Below, in pieces: positions 23,566 to 31,194 of a DNA stretch of 64,000 nt. Position 1 is the first letter of the stretch; each line of letters opens with the position of its first letter. Below the pieces are notes generated by a model that did no database searches, was not told the origin of the DNA, and worked only from the letters and a program-made list of their open reading frames with translations. The position numbers and the translations under genes are program-made. The stretch comes from an uncultured Acetatifactor sp. (GTDB taxonomy: Bacteria; Bacillota; Clostridia; Lachnospirales; Lachnospiraceae): NCBI GenBank assembly GCA_910577235.1, contig CAJTMX010000025.1, forward strand, positions 1 through 64,000, read 5' to 3'.

Positions 23566-24234
23566 ATGAGGTATTTTTTTGAGTCAAAGATCGAGAAAAA
23601 GGAGAAGGGGTATATGATCCAGATTCCCTTCAATATCTGGGAGGTATGCAAGCAGCGCGACGTGATTCAGGCGGATGTGGTGCTGGACAACGCGATCATC
23701 GACTGCGAGCTGATCCCCCAGGAGAAGGGAAATTATCAGATTCATATCGAGGACGAGGATGCGGTCAAGGTGGATCTGGGGAAGAGCCACAAGATCTTGC
23801 TGCATGTGACGGGCAGCCTGATCAAGATGGATCAGAACAGTCCGTATAGCTTTGAGAACCCTATCCGCAGGATAGACAGTATGGAGGTGATCATTCAGCC
23901 TGAGGACGGCCTGTGCGGCCAGTCCTGCGTGGCCATGCTGGCGGGAGTGACTATTGCGGAAGTGATCAGCGTCATGGACTGCCGTGAGTGGCAGGCAACC
24001 ATGGGCAGAGTGATATCCGCACTGAATTATTATGGCATCGATCACACGGATATCATCATGTACACGGAGGGGCGTCCCACGGTGCTGCCCAAATGCTGTA
24101 TCCTGATGGAAAAGATGGGACGTTTCTGCCATTATCTGGTGCATTATGACGGAAAATTCTATGATTCCAACCTGGGTGTTCTGGAGGAATATGACATGAG
24201 CAAGCTATTGGGATATCTGGAGATCAAATGCTGA
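23566..24234 (+). CDS. DUF1905-like domain fused to a C39-like (papain-fold) domain
   Basis: 222 residues from the ATG at 23566, behind GGAGGT. Residues about 1-70 resemble DUF1905: YFFESKIEKKEKGYMIQIP and a CELIPQEKGNYQIHI core. Residues about 105-222 resemble peptidase C39-like proteins: a Gln-x5-Cys-Gly arrangement (IIQPEDGLCGQSC) gives the oxyanion Gln and catalytic Cys at about residues 111 and 117, and HYLVHYDGKFYDSN gives the His and Asp/Asn. It lacks a signal peptide and membrane segments, so it would act in the cytoplasm. I do not know this fusion. A cre-like site sits at its promoter. Its substrate is unknown. Confidence 0.6.
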   Translation: MRYFFESKIEKKEKGYMIQIPFNIWEVCKQRDVIQADVVLDNAIIDCELIPQEKGNYQIHIEDEDAVKVDLGKSHKILLHVTGSLIKMDQNSPYSFENPIRRIDSMEVIIQPEDGLCGQSCVAMLAGVTIAEVISVMDCREWQATMGRVISALNYYGIDHTDIIMYTEGRPTVLPKCCILMEKMGRFCHYLVHYDGKFYDSNLGVLEEYDMSKLLGYLEIKC

Positions 24235-24305
24235 TAGTCAGGAGATTGCAGGGAGCGGACATAAGCGTGTCTCCTTAATACTAGCGATAAGGGAAGAAGG
24301 ATACA

Positions 24306-25067
24306 ATGAATCAAAATATACATCAGGTAAATCAGAAAAAGATCAGACGGTATAAGGTGGCGGGGGCGGCGCTGGCGGCGGCTGGCTTGATACTTATTAT
24401 AATTGCCATGGTCACAAGCTCCGGGAGTTTTACTCCTCTTGCCCTTTTGGGCCTGATAATGGCGATAGCGGGGATCGCTATGTTTGTAATTAAACTGAAA
24501 GAAGAAAAAGCTTATGCGAAATATCTGGAGCAGGAATTAAACCGTCCGAAATCCATGGCGGAAAAGCTGGCCCAGCAACAGGCGGAAACAGTGGACGCGG
24601 AACAACTGCACAAGGAGCCACGGGATACCGCAATCGCTCAGAAGTCTCATGTGGGGCTTGGCATGCTGGGGGCAGCCATAGGCTGTCTGGCTGGCGCGGT
24701 GATATGGGCCTTTATCCTGGGGCAGGGTTATATCACTGTTTTCGGCGGAATCATTATGATCCTATTGAGTTTTGGCGGATATAAGCTGTTATCCCGGAAT
24801 CTGGGGGCGCAAGGGATGGCGACCAGCGTGGGGATGAGCGTGCTGGTGTTGCCCTTTGCCACCTATGGCGGTTTTATGTGGTATCTTAACAACATTTTGC
24901 CAAGTTACAGAGGCTGGTCATTTGCGGAAAAATGGCGGCAAACTTGGGGATTGTTTCGGGAATATGAGATCATGGGCGATTTTTTTAAATGTATTGGAAA
25001 TGGATATTTGTTTATGATCGCAGCGGCGATAGCGGTGTATTCACTGCTGCGGCGCTTTGAGAAATAA
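24306..25067 (+). CDS. Hypothetical multi-pass membrane protein
   Basis: 253 residues. Two close membrane segments come first (residues about 17-37 and 42-62), then a charged coiled cytoplasmic part (KLKEEKAYAKYLEQELNRP to about residue 110), two more segments (about 117-160), one at about 175-195 and a last one near 235-250. The family is not recognised. AAGAAGG precedes the ATG. It follows the DUF1905/C39-like gene by 71 bases on the same strand and may be cotranscribed. No enzymatic motif is seen. Confidence 0.7.
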   Translation: MNQNIHQVNQKKIRRYKVAGAALAAAGLILIIIAMVTSSGSFTPLALLGLIMAIAGIAMFVIKLKEEKAYAKYLEQELNRPKSMAEKLAQQQAETVDAEQLHKEPRDTAIAQKSHVGLGMLGAAIGCLAGAVIWAFILGQGYITVFGGIIMILLSFGGYKLLSRNLGAQGMATSVGMSVLVLPFATYGGFMWYLNNILPSYRGWSFAEKWRQTWGLFREYEIMGDFFKCIGNGYLFMIAAAIAVYSLLRRFEK

Positions 25068-25191
25068 GGTTTTGTAATTCTAAAATAAGTATAAAATCAC
25101 ACCAAACCGTCAAAAATGAGTTAACAGGAGAAAAGAAGAGAAAAAAAGAGATTTAGAGACATATTAATAACATAAACGGGTTTATAGGCAG

Positions 25192-25220
25192 TTGCAAACA
25201 GCCGCGTATGAAACTAATAT
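25192..25220 (+). promoter_or_regulatory. Promoter of groES-groEL
   Basis: TTGCAA (25192-25197), 17-base spacer, TAATAT (25215-25220). The start is predicted near 25227, six bases before CIRCE. Confidence 0.75.
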
Positions 25221-25232
25221 ATGTTCCAGAGA

Positions 25233-25259
25233 TTAGCACTCAACAGAAAAGAGTGCTAA
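25233..25259 (+). promoter_or_regulatory. CIRCE operator (HrcA site)
   Basis: TTAGCACTC, nine bases, GAGTGCTAA: an exact match to the CIRCE consensus. HrcA binds it and represses chaperonin transcription until heat stress. hrcA itself is not in this window. Confidence 0.98.
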
Positions 25260-25289
25260 CAGAAAGATTCAGTTAAGGAGGCAGGCAAT

Positions 25290-25574
25290 ATGAAGTTAGT
25301 ACCTTTAGGCGACAGAGTCGTATTGAAACAGCTGGTGGCTGAAGAGACCACCAAGTCCGGCATCGTTCTGCCCGGACAGAGCAAGGAGAAACCCCAGCAG
25401 GCTGAGGTGATCGCAGTGGGTCCCGGCGGCGTGGTGGACGGCAAGGAAGTGAAGATGGAAGTCAAGGTTGGCGATCAGGTTATCTTCTCCAAGTATGCGG
25501 GCACGGAAGTAAAACTGGAAGAGGATGAATATATCATCGTTAAGCAGAATGATATTCTGGCTGTCATCCAGTAA
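25290..25574 (+). CDS. groES: Co-chaperonin GroES
   Basis: 94 residues, the normal length. It starts MKLVPLGDRVVLKQLVAEE, has the mobile loop TTKSGIVLPGQSKEKPQQ (residues about 18-35) that docks on GroEL, and ends YIIVKQNDILAVIQ. GroES caps the GroEL folding chamber. AAGGAGG precedes the ATG. CIRCE and the promoter lie directly upstream, and groEL follows by 79 bases. Confidence 0.98.
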   Translation: MKLVPLGDRVVLKQLVAEETTKSGIVLPGQSKEKPQQAEVIAVGPGGVVDGKEVKMEVKVGDQVIFSKYAGTEVKLEEDEYIIVKQNDILAVIQ

Positions 25575-25653
25575 AAGGTTTATTTGTCTGCGGCCAGCCG
25601 GAAATATCAAAGGCGGCAGCGTATCAATTTAAAAAAATGGAGGCGTATTCATT

Positions 25654-27276
25654 ATGGCAAAGGAAATTAAGTACGGCGCGGAGGCGCGCGCGGCCCTGGA
25701 ATCCGGTGTGAACCAGCTGGCTGATACGGTTAGAGTAACTCTGGGACCCAAGGGAAGAAACGTAGTGTTGGATAAGTCTTTCGGCGCTCCTCTGATCACC
25801 AATGACGGCGTGACCATCGCCAAGGAGATCGAGCTGGAGGACGCTTTTGAGAATATGGGCGCGCAGCTGGTAAAGGAAGTGGCTACCAAGACCAATGACG
25901 TGGCCGGTGACGGTACTACCACAGCAACGGTTCTGGCACAGGCCATGGTTAATGCCGGCATCAAGAATCTGGCGGCGGGTGCCAACCCCATCATACTGAG
26001 AAAGGGTATGAAGAAAGCGACCGACTGTGCGGTGGAAGCCATCGCAGGTATGAGCCAGAAGGTAAACGGCAAGGAGCATATCGCCAGAGTGGCAGCGATC
26101 TCCGCAGGAGACGAAGAAGTGGGCCAGCTGGTAGCGGATGCCATGGAGAAGGTCAGCGGGGACGGCGTGATCACCATCGAGGAGTCCAAGACCATGCAGA
26201 CCGAGCTGGATCTGGTGGAAGGTATGCAGTTTGACAGAGGATATATCTCCGCGTATATGGCGACGGATATGGATAAGATGGAGGCAACTCTGGATAATCC
26301 CTATGTCTTGATCACCGACAAAAAGATCTCCAATATTCAGGAGATCCTGCCCCTGCTGGAGCAGGTGGTACAGTGCGGCGCCAAGCTGCTGATCATCGCC
26401 GAGGACGTGGAGGGCGAGGCTCTGACCACCCTGATCGTCAACAAGCTGCGCGGTACATTCAATGTAGTGGCCGTGAAGGCTCCCGGTTATGGCGACAGAA
26501 GAAAGGCTATGCTGGAGGATATCGCTATCCTGACCGGCGGTACTGTGATCAGCTCCGAGCTGGGCTATGAGCTTAAGGACACCGACATGTCCATGCTGGG
26601 CCGCGCTAAGTCTGTGAAGGTACAGAAGGAGAACACGGTGATCGTGGACGGTGAGGGTGACAAGGCAGCCATCCAGAGCCGTATCGCGCAGATCAAGGCA
26701 CAGATCGAGGAGACGACTTCTGATTTCGACAGAGAGAAACTGCAGGAGAGACTGGCCAAGCTGGCAGGCGGCGTAGCTGTAATCCGCGTGGGTGCCGCTA
26801 CCGAGACGGAGATGAAGGAAGCCAAGTTGCGTCTGGAGGATGCCCTTGCGGCAACCAGAGCGGCTGTTGAGGAAGGTATCATCTGTGGCGGCGGTTCCGC
26901 TTATATCCATGCAGCCAAGGAAGTTGCCAAACTGGCCGAGACCTTGGAGGGAGATGAGAAGACCGGAGCACAGATCGTGCTGAAGGCACTGGAGGCTCCC
27001 CTGTTCCATATCGCTGCCAATGCAGGCTTAGAGGGCAGCGTGATCATCAATAAGGTAGAGGAATCAGCGGCAGGCGTAGGCTTTGATGTATTGAAAGAGG
27101 AGTATGTGGACATGGTGAGCGCAGGTATTCTGGACCCCGCCAAGGTGACCAGAAGCGCGCTGCAGAACGCTACCAGCGTTGCCAGCACTCTGCTGACCAC
27201 TGAGTCCGTAGTGGCTAACATCAAGGAGGACGCTCCCGCAATGCCCGCTGGCGGCGGTATGGGCGGCATGATGTAA
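25654..27276 (+). CDS. groL: Chaperonin GroEL
   Basis: 540 residues forming the 14-mer ATP-driven folding chamber. Conserved pieces are TLGPKGRNVVLDKSFGAP, the ATP site NDVAGDGTTTATVLAQAM (residues about 82-99), MLEDIAILTGG, and the C-terminal Gly/Met tail GGGMGGMM. The codons are strongly biased, as expected for a highly expressed gene. A terminator with a perfect 11-bp stem follows. Confidence 0.98.
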   Translation: MAKEIKYGAEARAALESGVNQLADTVRVTLGPKGRNVVLDKSFGAPLITNDGVTIAKEIELEDAFENMGAQLVKEVATKTNDVAGDGTTTATVLAQAMVNAGIKNLAAGANPIILRKGMKKATDCAVEAIAGMSQKVNGKEHIARVAAISAGDEEVGQLVADAMEKVSGDGVITIEESKTMQTELDLVEGMQFDRGYISAYMATDMDKMEATLDNPYVLITDKKISNIQEILPLLEQVVQCGAKLLIIAEDVEGEALTTLIVNKLRGTFNVVAVKAPGYGDRRKAMLEDIAILTGGTVISSELGYELKDTDMSMLGRAKSVKVQKENTVIVDGEGDKAAIQSRIAQIKAQIEETTSDFDREKLQERLAKLAGGVAVIRVGAATETEMKEAKLRLEDALAATRAAVEEGIICGGGSAYIHAAKEVAKLAETLEGDEKTGAQIVLKALEAPLFHIAANAGLEGSVIINKVEESAAGVGFDVLKEEYVDMVSAGILDPAKVTRSALQNATSVASTLLTTESVVANIKEDAPAMPAGGGMGGMM

Positions 27277-27310
27277 GCCGGATATCGGTAAAGTAAATAG
27301 ATAAGTAGTG

Positions 27311-27346
27311 TACACGGTGTGGAGAGATTCACACCGTGTATTTTAT
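27311..27346 (+). terminator. Terminator after groEL
   Basis: TACACGGTGTG pairs exactly with CACACCGTGTA across an eight-base loop; ATTTTAT tail. Confidence 0.92.
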
Positions 27347-27638
27347 ATGTTTGAAAACCATAGAGCATGTGCGTTAAATATGCGTGTAAATTGTCATTTT
27401 CGTTGATTTTTGGTTGGGGATATGGTATATAATAGTTACGGAGGTACACTTTTCCGGATATCTGATATCCAAATAAGTGTCGCGTTGAATCTGTGTAAAC
27501 GCATATGCTAAATTAAACGCTTCTGGTATGGCAGTGACGAACTGTCTATATAAGCAAAAAATAGGATAAAAACCCGAATCTTTTCCTTGTTAATATAGAT
27601 AAATGTATGCTGCTATAGCAGGGAAAGGAAGGGGAAAG

Positions 27639-28619
27639 ATGACATTTGAAGAAAAAAAAGAGCGGGTTCAGGGATTTCGTCCTATTGACGATGTGTTTTT
27701 TGAGGTGCTCGCCGATGACAAAGAGGTGTGCCAGGAAATCTTGAGGACTATCCTGGAAGACAAAGCGTTGATCGTTGAGGAAGTGATCGTTCAACGCAGC
27801 ATTAAAAATATCTATGGGCGGTCCGTAAGACTGGATGCTCTATGCATTCTGGGCGATGGCGCAAAGTGCAATATCGAGGTACAGCGCGCCCACTCCGATG
27901 ACCATTTAAGAAGGGCACGATATAATGCCGCAAGTATCGTTACCAAGAACACGGAACCCGGCGAACGGTTTGAGAATGTGCCGCGGGTGATCATTGTGTA
28001 TATTTCGGAGAGAGATTTTCTGGGCTACGGAAGGACGATCTACCACATTGATAAGGTGATCCGGGAGAATGGGGAGCCGATCGATGACGGTTTACAGGAG
28101 GTTTTTGTCAATACATGTATTAATGACGGGACAGAAATAGCGGATCTAATGCGGTGCTTTATGCAGCAGGAAGTGCATGATCCGCGTTTTCCCAAATTGT
28201 CCTCTCGAGTATATTTTCTGAAAGAGGAAGAAGGAGGTGTAGCCGCAATGTGTGAGATCATGGAAAGGTACATGGACGAGGCAAAGGCAGAAGGAATAAG
28301 AGAAGGAAAAGCAAAAGGAATAAAAGAAGGAAAAGCAGAGGGAATAAAAGAGGGAAAAGCAGAAGGAATAAAAGAGGGAAAAGCGGCGGGAATAAAAGAG
28401 GGAAAGGCAGAAGGAATAAAAGAGGGAAAAGCGGCGGGAATAAAAGAAGGAAAAGCAGAAGGAATAAAAGAGGGAAAGGCAGCGGGCATAAAGGAAGAAA
28501 AAAGGCAGGCAATTTGCAGAATGATAAAAAAGGAATTTGACAGGCAAACTATATTGGAGTTAGGTTACACAGAACTTGAATATGAGGAGGCCAAGGAGTC
28601 TATTCTCGCATCTGTATGA
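27639..28619 (+). CDS. Rpn-family (PD-(D/E)XK) putative transposase/nuclease
   Basis: 326 residues. The N-terminal domain is typical of the Rpn/PD-(D/E)XK transposase family: FRPIDDVFFEVLADDKEVCQ, then RLDALCILGDGAKCNIEVQ (catalytic D and ExQ, residues about 67-85) and RRARYNAASI. Rpn proteins promote RecA-independent recombination in E. coli; the role in Clostridia is unclear. Residues about 216-287 are eight-residue repeats (GIKEGKAE), likely a charged helix, followed by the usual C-terminal QTILELGYTELEYEEAK. AAGGAAGGGG precedes the ATG at 27639. Terminator at 28661. Confidence 0.85.
   Translation: MTFEEKKERVQGFRPIDDVFFEVLADDKEVCQEILRTILEDKALIVEEVIVQRSIKNIYGRSVRLDALCILGDGAKCNIEVQRAHSDDHLRRARYNAASIVTKNTEPGERFENVPRVIIVYISERDFLGYGRTIYHIDKVIRENGEPIDDGLQEVFVNTCINDGTEIADLMRCFMQQEVHDPRFPKLSSRVYFLKEEEGGVAAMCEIMERYMDEAKAEGIREGKAKGIKEGKAEGIKEGKAEGIKEGKAAGIKEGKAEGIKEGKAAGIKEGKAEGIKEGKAAGIKEEKRQAICRMIKKEFDRQTILELGYTELEYEEAKESILASV
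28288..28495 (+). repeat. 24-bp tandem coding repeats in the Rpn gene
   Basis: Roughly nine copies of a 24-bp unit (like ggaataaaagagggaaaagc plus four bases) code for GIKEGKAE or GIKEGKAA. The near-identical DNA suggests slippage-driven length change. Confidence 0.9.
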
Positions 28620-28660
28620 TTGGTTTACAATTGGATAATGCGCTATCAAAAGTTCATCAC

Positions 28661-28696
28661 GCTTTGGCGGGGAAAGCGGCCCGCCAAAGCGGTTTT
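28661..28696 (+). terminator. Terminator after the Rpn gene
   Basis: GCTTTGGCGGG is an exact inverted repeat of CCCGCCAAAGC, followed by GGTTTT. The U tract is short. Confidence 0.65.
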
Positions 28697-28870
28697 GACT
28701 TCGATGTACCCATCTGAATTGCCTGTTGCGGATATAGTCGGATATGCGAATGATTGTTCGTAAGTCCCTTTAGAAAAGGTGGATGTAACCACAGGTTATC
28801 CAACGCAATGTTATTCGACCGCGATTTAATTTTATTCTCCATATATTGTTAAAATGATATGATCTGGGGC

Positions 28871-28967
28871 TTGCCGGGGTCTATACAAAGAAAATTTCAT
28901 TTAATTCCATGTATTAATGTTTCGACGGGGATACAAATGAAAGATTTTTTGTGTAGACCCCGGCCAA
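28871..28967. repeat. 97-bp palindromic element with 32-bp arms
   Basis: The left arm 28871-28902 contains CCGGGGTCTATACAAAG and then TTTCATTT. The right arm 28935-28967 inverted contains CCGGGGTCTACACAAAA and TTTCATTT; the two match except for a few bases and one extra G. The 32-base centre is unrelated to the arms. This could fold into a long hairpin. It may be a miniature element or a structured RNA. No U-run follows, so it is not a simple terminator, and no target duplication is obvious. Confidence 0.65.
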
Positions 28968-29170
28968 CTAATAGGAAGTTGTTTTTATGCGGAGCCACGG
29001 ATATCGCACTGACGGCGCTGGAACATGATCAGGCCGAAGAGTTGGGGCGGCGAATCCATGATGCGGATGGCCCAGATCGTGCAGTCCAATTTTGTGATAT
29101 GACTAATGAAGAATTTGTGGCTTTTGGTATAGGCAACTGTCAGGTGCTGGCGTACAAATGGCAGAAGTGA
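28937..29170 (+). pseudogene. Possible gene fragment after the palindrome
   Basis: A frame of 77 codons whose ATG (28937) lies in the right arm of the palindrome, with no ribosome site. The latter part, from TDIALTALEHDQAEELGRRI to EEFVAFGIGNCQVLAYKW, reads like a natural acidic protein end. It probably represents the 3' part of a gene cut by the palindromic element. The family is not recognised. Confidence 0.35.
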
Positions 29171-29202
29171 AACCCAAAATGTGTATTTACAATCGAATAT
29201 TG

Positions 29203-29230
29203 TTGACATTTTGAGGGAAAAATGTATAAT
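29203..29230 (+). promoter_or_regulatory. Strong promoter of the RloA/RloB pair
   Basis: TTGACA (29203-29208), 16-base spacer, TATAAT (29225-29230). The -10 box overlaps an upstream in-frame ATG (29222), which excludes that ATG as the start. Confidence 0.85.
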
Positions 29231-29260
29231 GAACACATAAAACTGTTAGGCGGTGAACAT

Positions 29261-30502
29261 ATGCTGATATCTTATAAATTTAAGAATTTCTGTTCCTTTG
29301 ACCAGGAGGCAGAGTTTGATCTTCTGGCGCCGGCAAATAAAGTAAAAAACAGATTTCCGGATAACTATATTCAGACGGATGCAGGATATGATATATTAAA
29401 GACTGCAGTGGTGATCGGAGAAAATGCTGGAGGAAAGACAAACTTTATTAACAGTCTTTTCTTCTTAAAAAGTCTGTTTGAAAATAATAAGGTAGTGCGT
29501 GCCCATAAAGGATTAATAAATATCAATCATACGGATATACCGTCAGACAAAAAGCCCTGTACACCGCAGGAGTTTGATATTCAGGTAGTAGGTAATACAG
29601 GGACTACTTATCATTATAAGCTGCAAATTGACGAATACTGCATTGTCAGCGAGGAATTCTCTTACAAAAAGGACAAAAGCAGCCGGGAAAAAATAGTTTT
29701 GTTTCTTGAAAGAGATAAAATAGATATAAAGGATGTTGACAAGCGCATAACAATTAACGTAAACTACGATCTCTCCGTAAAAAATTCAAAGAGGGAGATA
29801 GAGGAAATATATGCCAGGCCAACCCATTCCAATGAAAACGTGGGTCTTTTTATCACAAAAATAGCCCTTTTAGGGGACGAACACGCGATGGAATTTATCA
29901 GTTGGATGAACGACAGGCTGATCGTGGAGAGCCAGAGCAGTGATTACTCACTGTATCGGGAATGGCAGAATGTAGAGGAAGACGTAAGGATTATAGAGGA
30001 CCCTCGCTTTTTGGATATTCTGCGTATGGTGGACTACAGTATATGCGACATTGAAATAGACGAGGAAAAACCGTTTAGAAACAGCAGGATCGTCCGAAAA
30101 ACAAAAGCCGGAAAAAGCTTTTCCAGAGAGCTTAAGAGCGATTCGGGGGGAGTCAGAGAGTTTTTTGCCTGGGCAGTTCAACTTTTCCGTGTTGTATATG
30201 AGGATAAAGTCATTTTCGCGGATGAGATGGACCGGGTTATTAATCCCATTTTGGCAGAGAGGATCGTCGCGTTTATAAATGGGAAAGAACACAGGGGCCA
30301 ATTTATTTTTTCCAGCCACAATGTACTGCATCTTGACCTCAAAAACTATATGAAAGAGCAGATTTATTTTGTGACAAAAAACAGGGACAGCTTGAATTCC
30401 GAGCTGTACTCTCTTGCCGATTTTCCGGAAATAAGGTATGAGACTGCAAAAGTATACGAATTTTACATGAAGGGGATCTTGGGAGGAACCGCTTTTGAGT
30501 AG
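29261..30502 (+). CDS. AAA_15-type ATPase, RloA/AbiLi-like (candidate anti-phage)
   Basis: 413 residues, an SMC/OLD-like ABC ATPase. The N-terminus MLISYKFKNFCSFDQEAEF is the typical first strand of AAA_15 proteins. Walker A is GENAGGKTNF (about residue 53), and the C-terminal half has SGGVREFFAW-type signature sequence and Walker B VIFADEMDRVINP (about 316), then FSSHNVLHLDL. Proteins of this class paired with a RloB/Toprim partner form AbiL-like abortive-infection systems and are related in plan to PARIS (AriA/AriB). The ATG at 29261 follows AGGCGGTG. Its stop overlaps the next start, so the two are translationally coupled. Confidence 0.85.
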   Translation: MLISYKFKNFCSFDQEAEFDLLAPANKVKNRFPDNYIQTDAGYDILKTAVVIGENAGGKTNFINSLFFLKSLFENNKVVRAHKGLININHTDIPSDKKPCTPQEFDIQVVGNTGTTYHYKLQIDEYCIVSEEFSYKKDKSSREKIVLFLERDKIDIKDVDKRITINVNYDLSVKNSKREIEEIYARPTHSNENVGLFITKIALLGDEHAMEFISWMNDRLIVESQSSDYSLYREWQNVEEDVRIIEDPRFLDILRMVDYSICDIEIDEEKPFRNSRIVRKTKAGKSFSRELKSDSGGVREFFAWAVQLFRVVYEDKVIFADEMDRVINPILAERIVAFINGKEHRGQFIFSSHNVLHLDLKNYMKEQIYFVTKNRDSLNSELYSLADFPEIRYETAKVYEFYMKGILGGTAFE

Positions 30503-31139
30503 GCCAAAGAGAGAGTTACGGAAGAAATTTGTCATTTTCTGCGAAGGGGATACAGAGTACAATTATATAGACGCAATGCGGCTTAGGCAGGGTGTGGAAC
30601 TGGCGCTTAAGCCCATCAATATGCAGGGCGGCGGATATACCAATTTTTTGTCTGCGATCAAAAGAGAGGCAAGTAACAATTGTCTTGCCAAATTTATAAT
30701 AATAGATTTTGACAGGGTTAAAAAGCATTCCGGAGAATTGCCTAAATTGAAACAGCTTATAAGGTATTGTGAATTGCAGAATTACAGCGGGAAGATTCCG
30801 CATTTTTTGATACTGGATAATCCGGATTTTGAGTATATTGCCTGTTTACATATTGCGGATTATTCCGGGCAGGACGCGGAGACATATATAGGGCGGAGGC
30901 TTGGATTTGGCAATCTGGAAAAGTTTAAGGCGCTGGAGAATGTATATGATTATCTTAACACGGGGGATAACTCTTACAATCTGATGCTTTCCAGATTGCA
31001 GAAGAAGATAATTGTAAATAGCTACCGGATAAACAAAACAAACTTTGAGATCAAAATTTTGGGAACAGAGATCATATGGGAGCATGAGAATGAGAGAGGC
31101 TCAAATATAAACGAATTTTTTGAGATAATTGATTGGTAG
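30495..31139 (+). CDS. RloB-family Toprim-like protein (AbiLii-like partner)
   Basis: 214 residues with a TTG start overlapping the ATPase stop by 8 bases and GGGAGG 8 bases before. The N-terminal core FVIFCEGDTEYNYIDAMR has the conserved Glu of the Toprim fold; IIIDFDRVKKHSGEL (residues about 68-82) supplies the DxD pair. FLILDNPDFEYIACLH resembles the RloB NP.FE.W segment, with Tyr-Ile in place of Trp-Leu. RloB-like proteins are the toxic effector, probably a nuclease, of the ATPase-effector pair. No restriction-modification genes are nearby, unlike the original rloA/rloB context. Confidence 0.82.
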   Translation: MSRPKRELRKKFVIFCEGDTEYNYIDAMRLRQGVELALKPINMQGGGYTNFLSAIKREASNNCLAKFIIIDFDRVKKHSGELPKLKQLIRYCELQNYSGKIPHFLILDNPDFEYIACLHIADYSGQDAETYIGRRLGFGNLEKFKALENVYDYLNTGDNSYNLMLSRLQKKIIVNSYRINKTNFEIKILGTEIIWEHENERGSNINEFFEIIDW

Positions 31140-31194
31140 CGCACGGGTATAGCGAGTGACCCGGTATCAGGAATACACAGAAAAGAGGTACATC

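Noticed and set aside
25185..25200. A third end of the inverted-repeat element (AGGCAGTTGCAAAC)
   Set aside because: Only a partial match, with no partner end nearby; it forms the -35 region of the groES promoter.
25624..27009. 461-codon minus-strand frame opposite groEL
   Set aside because: It is a shadow of the strongly biased groEL codons; the plus strand is unmistakably GroEL.
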